The notes beneath the pieces were generated by a model. The model was given only the letters and a program-made list of their open reading frames with translations, had not been told where the DNA came from and did not search any database. The position numbers were made by a program, and so were the translations under genes. Below, in pieces: positions 52,375-61,106 of a stretch of 64,000 bases of DNA. How positions within the stretch are numbered: the first letter of the stretch is position 1; every line of letters begins with the position of its first letter. The DNA is from Pseudomonadota bacterium (lineage in GTDB: Bacteria; Pseudomonadota; Alphaproteobacteria; Azospirillales; Azospirillaceae): positions 10,548 to 74,547 of the forward strand of contig JAFAFA010000093.1 in the NCBI GenBank assembly GCA_023423695.1. The letters run 5' to 3'.

Positions 52375-53214
52375 TCAGACCGTCTCCCGCTCTTCGATTA
52401 GAGTGCCGCTGATCGTACCCATGACCTTCGCCACCCACTCAGTGTAGCTTTTCAGGGCGCGGGCGGACATCGCCCGCGGCATGCCGTAGTTCTCTTCCAA
52501 CTCGTTCCGGGTCAGCCTCAGGGCCTTGGTCAGGCGCATCGGCCGTTTGCCGTCGACGATGCGCCACATGTCGCTCAAGCAGCGCGGAAAGGGCACAATC
52601 CGGATGCCATCGTCCGCCAGTCCCCGGAGATCGAACCAATCGTCAAAGCCCGCACCCAGTGCTCCGTTGAGCACGAGGAACCGGTCTGCACCTGGGAACG
52701 ACTTGGCCTGGTCGTACAGCACATCCAAGGCGCCGGTCATAGCTTCCCGCTCCGCCGTCGCAACAGCGACGAGGAGCAGGCGGTGACCGCGGTCGATCAC
52801 GTCGTCGGCGAAGCACGACAACCCCGCCCACTCGGCAAAGGAGCCGATCTCGTTGGCGCCGACGTCGATAACGACGTTGCCCTCTGCCGTCCGGTCGGTA
52901 ATCTCGTCGTAGGTGGCGAGCGCCCGGGACGCATCCTCGGCGGCCTCCTGCAGCGACGGCGGCTGCACGCGATGGACCACGCTGCCGTAGATCAGCGAGA
53001 GCCGCGCACTCGACTCGATCTCGATGTAACCCACCCCAGCGCCGCGACGGATCAGCGTCTCGCCGATCGCGGTCGCGACCGTCGTCTTGCCGACGCCGCC
53101 GCGCTGGTTGGCCACGATGGCCACCAGCGGCCGGGGCTCGCCGCAGGAGATCGCCAGGGCCTCGTCCTGGGCGGTGAAGACCGTCGGGGTGTTGTCCATG
53201 TCGCGCTTGGTCAT
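52375..53214 (-). CDS. ParA/MinD-like ATPase (StbB-type)
   Basis: 279 aa from the ATG at 53214, with AAGGAGG 7 bases upstream; the frame is open to 53316 but this site decides the start. Walker A is ANQRGGVGKTTVA (K43); the signature lysine of the deviant ParA motif is replaced by R38. The switch-II strand is NVVIDVGANE, and a C-terminal helical part (DMWRIVDGKRPMRLTKALRL) follows. It fits plasmid partition-type ATPases encoded next to mobilisation genes. No ParB or centromere repeats were seen, so its role may be in transfer or positioning. Confidence 0.75.
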   Translation of the reverse strand: MTKRDMDNTPTVFTAQDEALAISCGEPRPLVAIVANQRGGVGKTTVATAIGETLIRRGAGVGYIEIESSARLSLIYGSVVHRVQPPSLQEAAEDASRALATYDEITDRTAEGNVVIDVGANEIGSFAEWAGLSCFADDVIDRGHRLLLVAVATAEREAMTGALDVLYDQAKSFPGADRFLVLNGALGAGFDDWFDLRGLADDGIRIVPFPRCLSDMWRIVDGKRPMRLTKALRLTRNELEENYGMPRAMSARALKSYTEWVAKVMGTISGTLIEERETV

Positions 53215-53321
53215 GATGACCTCCTTCCAAGAGGGGGCAGCGTGAGCGTGCCTTCCTGATTGGGAGCTGGAGTCGGATTTCCCGCGGCGCAACCAGATCG
53301 ACCCGGGCAAAAGCAAATTTT

Positions 53322-53801
53322 TTACTCCTTGATTCTTTCTACTGGCGATGCTGCCTGGGACCGTGGCCGAAGCGGGTCCTTGAGCCGGCTCTCGTAGGCG
53401 GGGGCGTCGCCGGTTTCATCCGGCGATGCCGGTACGGTAGCCCGGAGAAGGGCGATGGAAGTCACCCGCTCCCGCAGCTCTGCCGGGCCATCCCGCTCGG
53501 CATGTGGCTGCACCCTTGAGGCAGCGGACAGTTGCTTCCGGCCTGGGCGCCCGACGGGGCGGCGGATGCCGTAGTCCAACCGCTCGATCTCCCCCACCAT
53601 CCGGCACAGCGCGGCACCGCCGATCGGCGCCCCCGACTTCCACTGGATCCCCAACTCGGCCAGTGCTTGGGCGATCACCGCCCACTGCACATCATTCTTG
53701 CGTGCCTCCCGTATGTCCGTCAGGTGGTCGCGGACTTGATCACGTACCGCCGGCGTCGCGGCGGCCTGTGCGGCCAGAACGGCATCCTTGAACGTCCGCA
53801 T
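53322..53801 (-). CDS. small basic protein upstream of ParA-like gene
   Basis: 159 aa from the ATG at 53801 (a GTG precedes it). Helical start MRTFKDAVLAAQAAATPAVR, then QWAVIAQALAELGIQWKSGA and CRMVGEIERLDYGIRRPVGR, and a disordered basic C-terminus. The central part could be a DNA-binding helix pair, as in MobC- or StbC-like plasmid proteins, but no family is certain. It is transcribed away from the relaxase operon across the presumed oriT. Confidence 0.55.
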   Translation of the reverse strand: MRTFKDAVLAAQAAATPAVRDQVRDHLTDIREARKNDVQWAVIAQALAELGIQWKSGAPIGGAALCRMVGEIERLDYGIRRPVGRPGRKQLSAASRVQPHAERDGPAELRERVTSIALLRATVPASPDETGDAPAYESRLKDPLRPRSQAASPVERIKE

Positions 53802-53890
53802 CACATCGCGTCCATCTTCTTTTCATCCGAAGGGACATGGGAGAGACGGCAACCGCGCGCTCGCGATGGAACGGGAAAAGGCGAAGAGAG

Positions 53891-53923
53891 GCGCGGCCCG
53901 GCGCCGGAGTCGCCGGGCCGCGC
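53891..53923. repeat. 13-bp perfect inverted repeat (hairpin)
   Basis: GCGCGGCCCGGCG at 53891-53903 pairs exactly with CGCCGGGCCGCGC at 53911-53923 across CCGGAGT. It has no T-run and lies upstream of divergent genes rather than downstream, so an oriT or binding-site role is more likely than termination. Confidence 0.8.
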
Positions 53924-54034
53924 CATCCGATCTACCAGCAATCAGGCACCCGGAGGGACGAATGCCTGCTCATCGACACCGGATCGAAAGCAGCCCGACA
54001 TCCGACCCAACGATTTTCTGATCATTGGCCGTGA

Positions 54035-54048
54035 ATTGACCGGTCAAT
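54035..54048. promoter_or_regulatory. 14-bp perfect palindrome, possible operator
   Basis: ATTGACCGGTCAAT is a perfect dyad in the AT-richer part of the mob intergenic region, about 280 bp before the small relaxosome gene. It has the size of a repressor operator such as a ribbon-helix-helix or TetR-type site. Confidence 0.5.
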
Positions 54049-54328
54049 GTTTATCCATTCATACACACCCGTGCATTGAAATGCGGGATTGTACCGTCAA
54101 AGCGCGCTCGAGCCCTTTCTGGCTTCGCTTCCTCCCCGATTTAGCTCCTGGACCAGGCTGCCATCACCGTGATGGCTTCAGGGGACCCGAACTCCGGACA
54201 GACAACCCGCAATCTTCGATCCACGGCATGCGGCCGGCCGCTCCAACTGAGGCGCTGGGACTGGGTTCGGCGGGAAAATCCCCCAGTCCCATATGAGAGG
54301 GCGGAACCACCGCTGGAGAGACCTTCAC

Positions 54329-54631
54329 ATGGCGAGAATCCGTTCAGGGTACGAGCGCGTCCCTCTGGATGTTCCGGACGACTTGATGCAGCGCGTCCGT
54401 CAACGACGGGGGCGCGGAACCGATGCGGGCACGATCCTGCGCCTGCTGGAACAGGCGTTGGACCTGGAGGAGGAGCGCGCCGAGATCAGGCGCCTGCGCC
54501 TGGAGACTGAAGCGATGCTGGCTGCGGCCCGTGATGCCGCCGACGGCATGAAGTCAGCGACCGACGATCTCCGCGACGGCGTGCTGACTTTGCTGGACCG
54601 CAGCGTTCCACCCGCGAGGCGCAGATGCTGA
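54329..54631 (+). CDS. small relaxosome-type accessory protein
   Basis: 100 aa from the ATG at 54329. The N-terminus (MARIRSGYERVPLDVPDDLM, QRVRQRRGRGTDAGTILRLL) resembles a ribbon-helix-helix DNA-binding domain, followed by a coiled coil (LDLEEERAEIRRLRLETEAM). The stop overlaps the relaxase start by 7 bases. Similar TrwA/MobC-like proteins bind oriT and recruit MobF relaxases; this role is inferred from position and fold pattern. Confidence 0.6.
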   Translation: MARIRSGYERVPLDVPDDLMQRVRQRRGRGTDAGTILRLLEQALDLEEERAEIRRLRLETEAMLAAARDAADGMKSATDDLRDGVLTLLDRSVPPARRRC

Positions 54632-57600
54632 GCATCCGGAAATCCGTCAGCTCAGCCTATTATCTGGAGGAGCTGGGTTGGTCCCTCGACAGTGCGACCG
54701 GCTACTACACCCGTGTGGGCGACACTGGTCCGGAGCCAGACGGTGTCTGGTACAACCCGAGCCGCCAGTTCGGCGTGTCCGACGATAAACCCATCGATCC
54801 CCTTCTGTTCGCGCAGCTCCATGCCGGATACGATGGAAACGGCCGCCCCCTGGTGCGCAACGCTGGTGCGGCGGGATGGAAGGGCGGAGAGAGACAAGAC
54901 GCCAAACGCGTCCCGGGGTTCGATCTCACCTTCTCGGCGCCCAAGTCGGTCTCCCTCCTGTGGGCGCTGTGCCCCGACATGATCCGGCAAGAGATCGAGG
55001 CCGCGCACCTGCACGCCATCCGCACCGCCCTACACCACATTGAGCGGCATCTCGCCTGGGCGCGCGTGGGCAAGGATGGAGCGCAGTGCATCCCGGGACG
55101 CATCACCGCGGCTCTTTGGCAGCATGGCGCCTCCCGGCCAACCACCGAGTTGGACGACGATGGGCAGGAGGTGTCCCGGCTCGGCGACATGCAGCTGCAC
55201 ACTCATGGATTCGTCCTGAACTTGGTCTCGTGCCCCGATGGCAGAACCAGGGCGCTGGATGCCGCTCCCCTCTACGCCAACAAACTGGCGCTCGGCGCCA
55301 TCTATCGAGTGGCGCTGGCGGATGACCTTTGCACGCGGCTGGGCGTTGGCATCCGCATCATCGACGACACCTTCGAAGTTGACGGCGTGCCGTTCGCCCT
55401 GATCGACGAATTTTCAAAGCGGTCGCGCGCCGCCCAACGCGAACTGGCTGCGCAGGGGCGGACCGCAGCAAGTGGCCGCCAGACGGAGGTCGCCATCCTG
55501 CGCACGCGATGCGACAAGGACTATGACGAGACCGCCGAGGCGCGGTACCGGCGTTGGCGCAGCGAAGCCGCCGCCGCCGGCTTCCCGCCGGAAGCCCTCA
55601 ATGCCGTGTTCACATCCGGCCGCGAACCGACCGACCAGTCGGCCTTGGACGGGCTGGTGGACCTTGCCGACCAAGTGACCGAAACGAGCAGCGTGGTGCC
55701 AGAAGCGCGCATCTGGCAGCGGGTGGCGGTCGCCTTGCAGGGGATCGGCGGCTACGACGCCGTCGTCACCGAGGTCGAACGGCAGCTTCGGCGGAACTTC
55801 CTTTGCATTGGCGAGGATGGCCGCGGCCAGCCGCTCTACACCACGCCGGCGATGATCGACGCCGAGCAGGCGGTTGAGGACGGCGCCAGACATCTGGCCG
55901 GAACCGCGATGCACGGGTTGGACCGGCATCTCGTCGACGCCGTGTTGACGACCCAGGCGCATCGTCTTTCCGAAGAGCAGCGCGCTGCGGTGATTCTGGC
56001 CACCACCGGCCCTGACCTTGCCGTGATGGAAGGTGGAGCCGGCACCGGCAAGAGCCATGCCCTGACGATGGTCGCCCAACTCTATCAAACGGCCGGTCGC
56101 CGCGTCATCGGAGCCGCCACGGCATGGCGTGTCGCCCGTCAACTCGGGGAGGATTGCAAGATCGACTCCCGCGCCACGATGAAGTGGCTGACCGACTTGC
56201 GGCTCGGCATCGACCGCTGGGACCGCAATACCGTGCTGATCGTCGACGAAGCCGGCATGACCGATGCGCGGGCAATGCGCACGATCCTCGATGCCGCCAT
56301 CCAGGCGCAGGCCAAAGTCATTCTGACCGGCGACCGGCGCCAGCTCACCCCGGTCGGTCCGGGGCCGGGCCTGCAATTGGCGGTCGAGGCCATCGGCCGC
56401 TCCATCCGGTTGCGGCAGACGCGCCGGCAGATTGAACAACGGGACCGCGACATCGCTACCTGGGCAGGCGACGGCGAGGCGGCCAAGGCGCTGACGGCAC
56501 TGGACGAAGATGATCGGCTGCGGCTCGTGGAGGGTTGGCAGGCGACGCTCGACAGCGCCGTCGCCGACTGGGCTCGGTTTTCAGTCGCACATCCCCACCG
56601 CACGACGCTGCTCCTGGCGCAGACCAATGCCGAGGTCAGGCGACTCAATGCCCAGGTGCGCGAAGTGCTGAAGGAACGCGGGATCGTGGCTCGGGAACAG
56701 GACGTTTGGATTCGGGCGGGTGCACCCAGCGGCACGGCGCATGACCTTGCCCTGGCACCGGGCGACACCATCCGCTTCTACCGTCACGACAAGACGCTGG
56801 ATGTCATCAACGGGACGGTTGCGACCATCGTCTCCGCTGCCGCGACCGACGGAGGACACGCCGATCTGGAGGTCGAGATCGACGGCCGTCGGGTCCACTT
56901 CAGCACCCGGCAGCTCTTCGATCCCGAGGTTGGCCATATCCTTCTCGGTCATTCCTACGCCAGCACGGTGCATGGAGCGCAAGGGCTGACGGTGGACGAC
57001 GTCTGGGCGGCGATGGCCCACGGCACACGGTCCGGAACCAGCAACGTGACCTACGTAATGTTGTCGCGCAACCGCCATCAGGTGCGCTTGCACGTCAACC
57101 AAGCGGCCGTAGAAGATGACATCCGCGAGCGGACAGGCGAGCGCCATCGTCTGGGGCGTGAGGAGGTCGTTGCCCGGATGGCGGCCGATTTGGCGCGCCC
57201 GGCCGTCCAGCACTCCGCCCTGACGATCCTGAGGCGCTTGACCGATCCGCTGGCGGAGACGGCGTCGAGCACCGATAGCCTCCTGCACGCGGCCGCCGAA
57301 CTGCGGATAGCATTGAATGCGGTGCGCAACCGCGTGGCGGCCGTTGTCGGGCGGGCTCGCAGCACCGTCCGCGACAGGTTGTGGCAGGACCGCTTCCGAG
57401 CTTGTTCCGGCATCGCCACCCGACAAGAGGAACCGCCGGGTCCAGAACGAACGCTGCTGACCCAACTTCGACATGCTGTCGAGGAGCGCTTGGGCACCAT
57501 CGGCCTGTCCAGGCCCATGATCGTTGCCGGTGCACGGCTGCTGTCACCAATTCCGCATCGGGTGTTGGACATCGTCGGCAGTGGTTGGAGGGTCCGGCTC

Positions 57601-57933
57601 CGTGACACCGGAGCGCAGATTCAGGTGATGACGTCGCGGCGATCCGTGCTGGATATCCCCAGGGAACTGCTTGGAGAGGTGTACCGTGCGATCGGTATCG
57701 AGACGCGGCGGCGCGGATGGACGAGCGTGGATGCTCAAGCTGAGCCGGATATGCTGGAACTGCTTCACGAGGGCCGTGCGCCCGTCATCGTGCCACCGGC
57801 ACCTGTGCCGATGGCGAAACCGAAGCGACGGGGTGAGGGCAACGTGATGCCGGTCGTACCGCCGCGCTCAAGAGAGCGGAACGTCGACCGGACGAAGCGG
57901 CCGCGTCGATACGCGGGACCCGATGAGCGCTGA
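54625..57933 (+). CDS. MobF-family (TrwC/TraI-like) conjugative relaxase-helicase
   Basis: 1102 aa. Residues 1-300 form the TrwC relaxase domain with catalytic tyrosines near the N-terminus (SSAYYLEELGW, Y12/Y13), DLTFSAPKSVSLLWAL and the metal-binding histidines in GDMQLHTHGFVLN (H192, H194). Next comes an SF1 RecD-like helicase with Walker A GGAGTGKSHAL (K476), motif II VLIVDEAGMTD and motif III LTGDRRQLTPVGPG, and a later GHSYASTVHGAQGLT. The C-terminal 250 residues are basic and variable. It nicks oriT, attaches to the strand and unwinds it during transfer. No type IV secretion genes are in view, so the replicon may be only mobilisable or the tra genes lie outside. Confidence 0.93.
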   Translation: MLSIRKSVSSAYYLEELGWSLDSATGYYTRVGDTGPEPDGVWYNPSRQFGVSDDKPIDPLLFAQLHAGYDGNGRPLVRNAGAAGWKGGERQDAKRVPGFDLTFSAPKSVSLLWALCPDMIRQEIEAAHLHAIRTALHHIERHLAWARVGKDGAQCIPGRITAALWQHGASRPTTELDDDGQEVSRLGDMQLHTHGFVLNLVSCPDGRTRALDAAPLYANKLALGAIYRVALADDLCTRLGVGIRIIDDTFEVDGVPFALIDEFSKRSRAAQRELAAQGRTAASGRQTEVAILRTRCDKDYDETAEARYRRWRSEAAAAGFPPEALNAVFTSGREPTDQSALDGLVDLADQVTETSSVVPEARIWQRVAVALQGIGGYDAVVTEVERQLRRNFLCIGEDGRGQPLYTTPAMIDAEQAVEDGARHLAGTAMHGLDRHLVDAVLTTQAHRLSEEQRAAVILATTGPDLAVMEGGAGTGKSHALTMVAQLYQTAGRRVIGAATAWRVARQLGEDCKIDSRATMKWLTDLRLGIDRWDRNTVLIVDEAGMTDARAMRTILDAAIQAQAKVILTGDRRQLTPVGPGPGLQLAVEAIGRSIRLRQTRRQIEQRDRDIATWAGDGEAAKALTALDEDDRLRLVEGWQATLDSAVADWARFSVAHPHRTTLLLAQTNAEVRRLNAQVREVLKERGIVAREQDVWIRAGAPSGTAHDLALAPGDTIRFYRHDKTLDVINGTVATIVSAAATDGGHADLEVEIDGRRVHFSTRQLFDPEVGHILLGHSYASTVHGAQGLTVDDVWAAMAHGTRSGTSNVTYVMLSRNRHQVRLHVNQAAVEDDIRERTGERHRLGREEVVARMAADLARPAVQHSALTILRRLTDPLAETASSTDSLLHAAAELRIALNAVRNRVAAVVGRARSTVRDRLWQDRFRACSGIATRQEEPPGPERTLLTQLRHAVEERLGTIGLSRPMIVAGARLLSPIPHRVLDIVGSGWRVRLRDTGAQIQVMTSRRSVLDIPRELLGEVYRAIGIETRRRGWTSVDAQAEPDMLELLHEGRAPVIVPPAPVPMAKPKRRGEGNVMPVVPPRSRERNVDRTKRPRRYAGPDER

Positions 57934-58195
57934 ACACGTTGCGGTCGTGGAGCCCAGCATGATGATGATCAGGCGCTGGATGCGGGCAACGGCAAGAGGC
58001 GTGCGATCCGCATCCTCGTCAACCGGTCCTCCTCCGCTCCATCGATTCTGCCCGTCTACGAGCGCCATTGCCAAACCGACGGACGGCAATGGCGACCGGC
58101 GCCTGACTCGGGCTGCATCCTGGGGAGCGCGGCCTGAAACCGTCGCTCCCATATGCTTCGGGTATCGTCACATCACAAGCCACTTGGAGCTCATC

Positions 58196-58708
58196 ATGAA
58201 CCACCTGTATGCCGCCGCCCTCAAACGCTTCGATGCCGCGCAGGTGCGGTTGGAGGAACTCGCGCGCCTTCATACCAAGTTGATGACTCCTAAGGAGATC
58301 AGAGCTCTTCCCGACGTGCGGGAGGCTTTGGTCGAACTCGACGAGGCCACAGGTGGCCTCATCTATGCGAAGGCCTTCTATATCTACGGCCCCGTCTACT
58401 ACGTGATGGGGCTATGCGACGAGTGTGAAGAACTGCATTGGACGCCGGTCCCCAAGGAACCTGAGGACAGAACATACGACACGTGTGTGGTGTGCGGCTT
58501 CGGTGAGATCCGATCACCTCAGACCGCGCATGAACGCATGAGGATCGCCCGCGCTACAAATGCCAATGATACCAAGGTTCCCTTTGCCGAGTCCTGTGGA
58601 GACAGGATGGATCTTGATCCCCGTTCCCGGTTCTCCGGCGCGGGCGAACCAGCGATCGAGCCTTGCGAACTTCCGAACGTAGCTGGCCAAATCCCATATG
58701 CTCGATAG
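58196..58708 (+). CDS. zinc-ribbon-like plasmid protein, paralogue A
   Basis: 170 aa from the ATG at 58196. The N-terminal half is a helical hairpin (LYAAALKRFDAAQVRLEELA). The C-terminal half has paired cysteines CDECEELHWTP and CVVCGFGEIRSP, then HERMRIARATN and FAESCGDRMDLDPRS. The gene at 59106 shares this layout (GPV.YV.G.C, W.PvP, CxxCG, HdRMR.A, DLD.RS), so the two are tandem paralogues. No family is recognised. A zinc-stabilised nucleic-acid or partner-binding protein is likely. Confidence 0.65.
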   Translation: MNHLYAAALKRFDAAQVRLEELARLHTKLMTPKEIRALPDVREALVELDEATGGLIYAKAFYIYGPVYYVMGLCDECEELHWTPVPKEPEDRTYDTCVVCGFGEIRSPQTAHERMRIARATNANDTKVPFAESCGDRMDLDPRSRFSGAGEPAIEPCELPNVAGQIPYAR

Positions 58709-58879
58709 GTTGGGGCTCCGGTTGACGCGGCGCAGTCACGGACTGCGTTCTCGATTCCACACAGGCTGCTGCCCAACTGTATGCCCTGAAGGATCGGGCT
58801 GATGCAGTGGCCCCGTCCAGCGAAGCAGTCTTCGTAGAACCGATCGACCAGCAAGCCGCTCGGACCCAAGCGCCGGGAA

Positions 58880-58906
58880 CGAGTGTCCGCGGTCCGCGGA
58901 CACTCG
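58880..58906. repeat. 27-bp near-perfect palindrome between the paralogues
   Basis: CGAGTGTCCGCGG and CCGCGGACACTCG flank a single T. It sits about 200 bp before paralogue B. It could be an operator or a hairpin; there is no T-run. Nothing else is recognised in the 397-bp gap between the two genes. Confidence 0.75.
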
Positions 58907-59105
58907 GACGGGACGATTGACCGTGTCAGAGCCGTGTGGGCTACGAAACTGGCCGTTCTGCAGCACGGCTCTGTCGAGGGGAAAATCTGCTGCCCTCTCC
59001 TCTGAGAAGGAACGCGGAGGAGGGGAGGAGGGGTCCTTCGTACAAGACAGAGGGGACGCTGTCTCGCGCGGGAGGACCCGCACCGGCGTCATAAAGGAGT
59101 CCGTC

Positions 59106-59642
59106 ATGCCCGCAAACCCGTACGTTATCGGCTCCATCACCACCGCCAGCCATGTTGACCCGCTCAATGACGCCATAGCGGTGCTGGACACCGCCAAGCG
59201 TCGGTACGAAGCCGCACGGACGCGGCGGAAAGTGCTTCGACAGCAAGCATGGGACCCCGCCGACCTTGAGGTTCAGGACGCAGACGAAGAATTCGATCTC
59301 GCTGCCTACAAAGTGGAAGAAGCGGAAGCCGCTCTGAAATGGGTTGAGGCCCGATCTGTCCATGGACCCGTTCACTACGTGATCGGATTTTGCACGTCGA
59401 CGGAATGCCGCGCCCCTTATTGGGTTCCCATGCCTAGAACTGATGCCGATGAGACCTGGGCGGAATGCCAGAAGTGCGGCGGCGACGTGATGTTCCCGGA
59501 TCAATCCGCTCACGACCGCATGCGCGCGGCGCACATAGCCACAACGAGCGAGGTACCTTTTGCGCAATGTGGCGGAAACCGGTTCGACCTCGATCTACGT
59601 TCTTACGGTGACCGACCACCACGGCTGCCACGGATCGAATGA
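59106..59642 (+). CDS. zinc-ribbon-like plasmid protein, paralogue B
   Basis: 178 aa from the ATG at 59106, with AAAGGAG upstream. A helical N-terminal half (VLDTAKRRYEAARTRRKVLR, DEEFDLAAYKVEEAEAALKW) leads to GPVHYVIGFCTSTECRAPYW, VPMP, CQKCGGDVMFPD, HDRMRAAHIA and CGGNRFDLDLRSY. The C-terminal 90 residues align with paralogue A in every conserved position, while the helical halves have diverged. It is the last gene of the mobilisation region. Confidence 0.65.
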   Translation: MPANPYVIGSITTASHVDPLNDAIAVLDTAKRRYEAARTRRKVLRQQAWDPADLEVQDADEEFDLAAYKVEEAEAALKWVEARSVHGPVHYVIGFCTSTECRAPYWVPMPRTDADETWAECQKCGGDVMFPDQSAHDRMRAAHIATTSEVPFAQCGGNRFDLDLRSYGDRPPRLPRIE

Positions 59643-59774
59643 TACCGACGGCGCTGAGCTCCATTGATGCAATGTCATGCGAATAACAGCGAGCAAGGGA
59701 ACCCGATGACGGCTTTGCGGCGTTTGAGCTCATTGACCAGAGCTCAGCTCAGCAACGGTTGGCGAGCGCTTGAT

Positions 59775-60173
59775 CTACGGCCGCGAGATCGTCGAGGCGA
59801 CTACCTCGTTGGTCTGTGGCCACAAGCGCTCGGCCGGCTGCAACTCGGGTAAGCAGCGGGGCATTACCTCCAGAGGGACGCCCTCCGGGATCTCTACCTC
59901 GTCGAGGCCGTGCCAGCCAGCCTCACCGAGGATCAGCAGGGTGCGCTTGGCCGCTCCCGCGCCGACCTCGCGAGCGAAGTCAGCTAGGATCCGGCTGAAC
60001 AGCGCGACGTCAATGCCGTCGGGCAGGAACCACACCACGTGCTTGGTGCCCGAGCACACGAAACCGTAGATGTAGATCCACACGAAGCGGAGATGCCCGC
60101 GTGCAATGGGGTGGCAGCCGCGCAGCCGCCGGCCGCCAACAGTTGCAGACCATCGCCAAGAGACGGTTGCGCA
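59775..60173 (-). pseudogene. IS630-family transposase fragment
   Basis: The minus frame reads LRFVWIYIYGFVCSGTKHVV, WFLPDGIDVALFSRILADFA, REVGAGAAKRTLLILGEAGW and LQPAERLWPQTNEVVAS, the DDE catalytic half of an IS630-type transposase with the second D replaced by E in LILGEAGWH (family: LDQAGWH). The N-terminal half is missing and the IS66 left end lies at 60174. Confidence 0.75.
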
Positions 60174-60270
60174 GTACGCATCCGGTGAGCACCGCCTTGG
60201 CAAGGTAGGGGAAAGCGGCTGAGGTTTGCGCAGCGCGTCATCGCGCGGACGCAAACGAGTGGCAAACGTC

Positions 60271-60683
60271 ATGGCTTACCAGCGGGTCGAGGTACTGACG
60301 GGGACGGAGCGGCGGCGGAACTACACGCCGTCGGAGAGGGGGCGGATGGTCGAGGAGGCGTTCCGCCCTGGCGTGGTGGTGACGGAGGCGGCCCGCCGGT
60401 TCGGCGTGCACGAGAGCCTCTGTACCGCTGGCGGCGGCTGATGACGGCCACCGGCACCGCCGTGGCCGAACCGTACAGCTTCGTCGCGGTGACCATCACG
60501 CCGGAACCGATCGCCATCGAAGCGCCGGAGCCGGAGCCCTCTGGGCCATTGCCGCCTCCGGTGATGCCAGCCGCGCGCCCAGCGGCGACCCTCGAGGTCA
60601 TCCTGCCCGGCGGGGCACGCCTGCGCCTGGAAGGGCCGGTCGATCCGGCCCTGGCCGCGGCCGTCGTCGGCGCCCTGGCATGA
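60271..60683 (+). pseudogene. tnpA: IS66 TnpA, frameshifted
   Basis: The start MAYQRVEVLTGTERRRNYTP, with SERGRMVEEAFRPGVVVTEA and RRFGVHES, is TnpA's HTH. At about 60420 one base is missing (CTCTGTACCGC), and the sequence continues in another frame as YRWRRLM, then EVILPGGARLRLEGPVDPAL to 60683. It overlaps tnpB by 4 bases as in intact IS66 elements. Confidence 0.8.
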
Positions 60684-61027
60684 TCCCGGTGCCGAACGGC
60701 GTACGGGTCTGGCTGGCCAGCGGTCACACTGACATGCGCAAGGGCTGGGCGAGCCTGGCGCTCCAGGTTCAGGAACGGCTCGGCCAGGATCCGCACGGCG
60801 GCCACCTCTTCATCTTCCGCGGCCGTCGGGCCGATCTGGTGAAGGTGATCTGGCACGACGGCCAGGGCAGTTGCCTGTTCGTGAAGCGGCTTGAACGGGG
60901 CCGTTTCGTTTGGCCCACGCCGGTGGACGGCGCGGTGTCGATCTCCGTCGGGCAGATGGGCTACCTGCTGGAGGGCATCGACTGGCGCAACCCGCAGAAA
61001 ACCTGGAGACCCGAGGCCGCCAGGTGA
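60680..61027 (+). CDS. tnpB: IS66 TnpB (Orf2)
   Basis: 115 aa, MIPVPNGVRVWLASGHTDMR, KGWASLALQVQERLGQDPHG, HLFIFRGRRADLVKVIWHDG and MGYLLEGIDWRNPQKTW. All conserved TnpB segments are present and the frame is intact. TnpB is needed for IS66 transposition, but its exact activity is not well established. Confidence 0.92.
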   Translation: MIPVPNGVRVWLASGHTDMRKGWASLALQVQERLGQDPHGGHLFIFRGRRADLVKVIWHDGQGSCLFVKRLERGRFVWPTPVDGAVSISVGQMGYLLEGIDWRNPQKTWRPEAAR

Positions 61028-61106
61028 CTGCGACACGGTGAATCGACGCCGCCGTTCAGGCGGGAATGCGGCGGCTCTTCGGGAGGATCGCAGGTAGACT
61101 GGCGCC

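Larger units (their letters stand above)
53805..54328. other. divergent intergenic region, candidate oriT
   Basis: About 520 bp between the ParA operon and the relaxase operon, with no gene. It holds a perfect 13-bp inverted repeat with a 7-nt loop at 53891-53923 (GCGCGGCCCGGCG), a 14-bp palindrome ATTGACCGGTCAAT at 54035-54048, and GCATTGAAATGC near 54074. MobF relaxases usually nick next to hairpins close to their own gene, so this is the likely transfer origin. Confidence 0.5.

Noticed and set aside
53891..53923. Rho-independent terminator
   Set aside because: No T-run on either strand and it lies upstream of both divergent operons.
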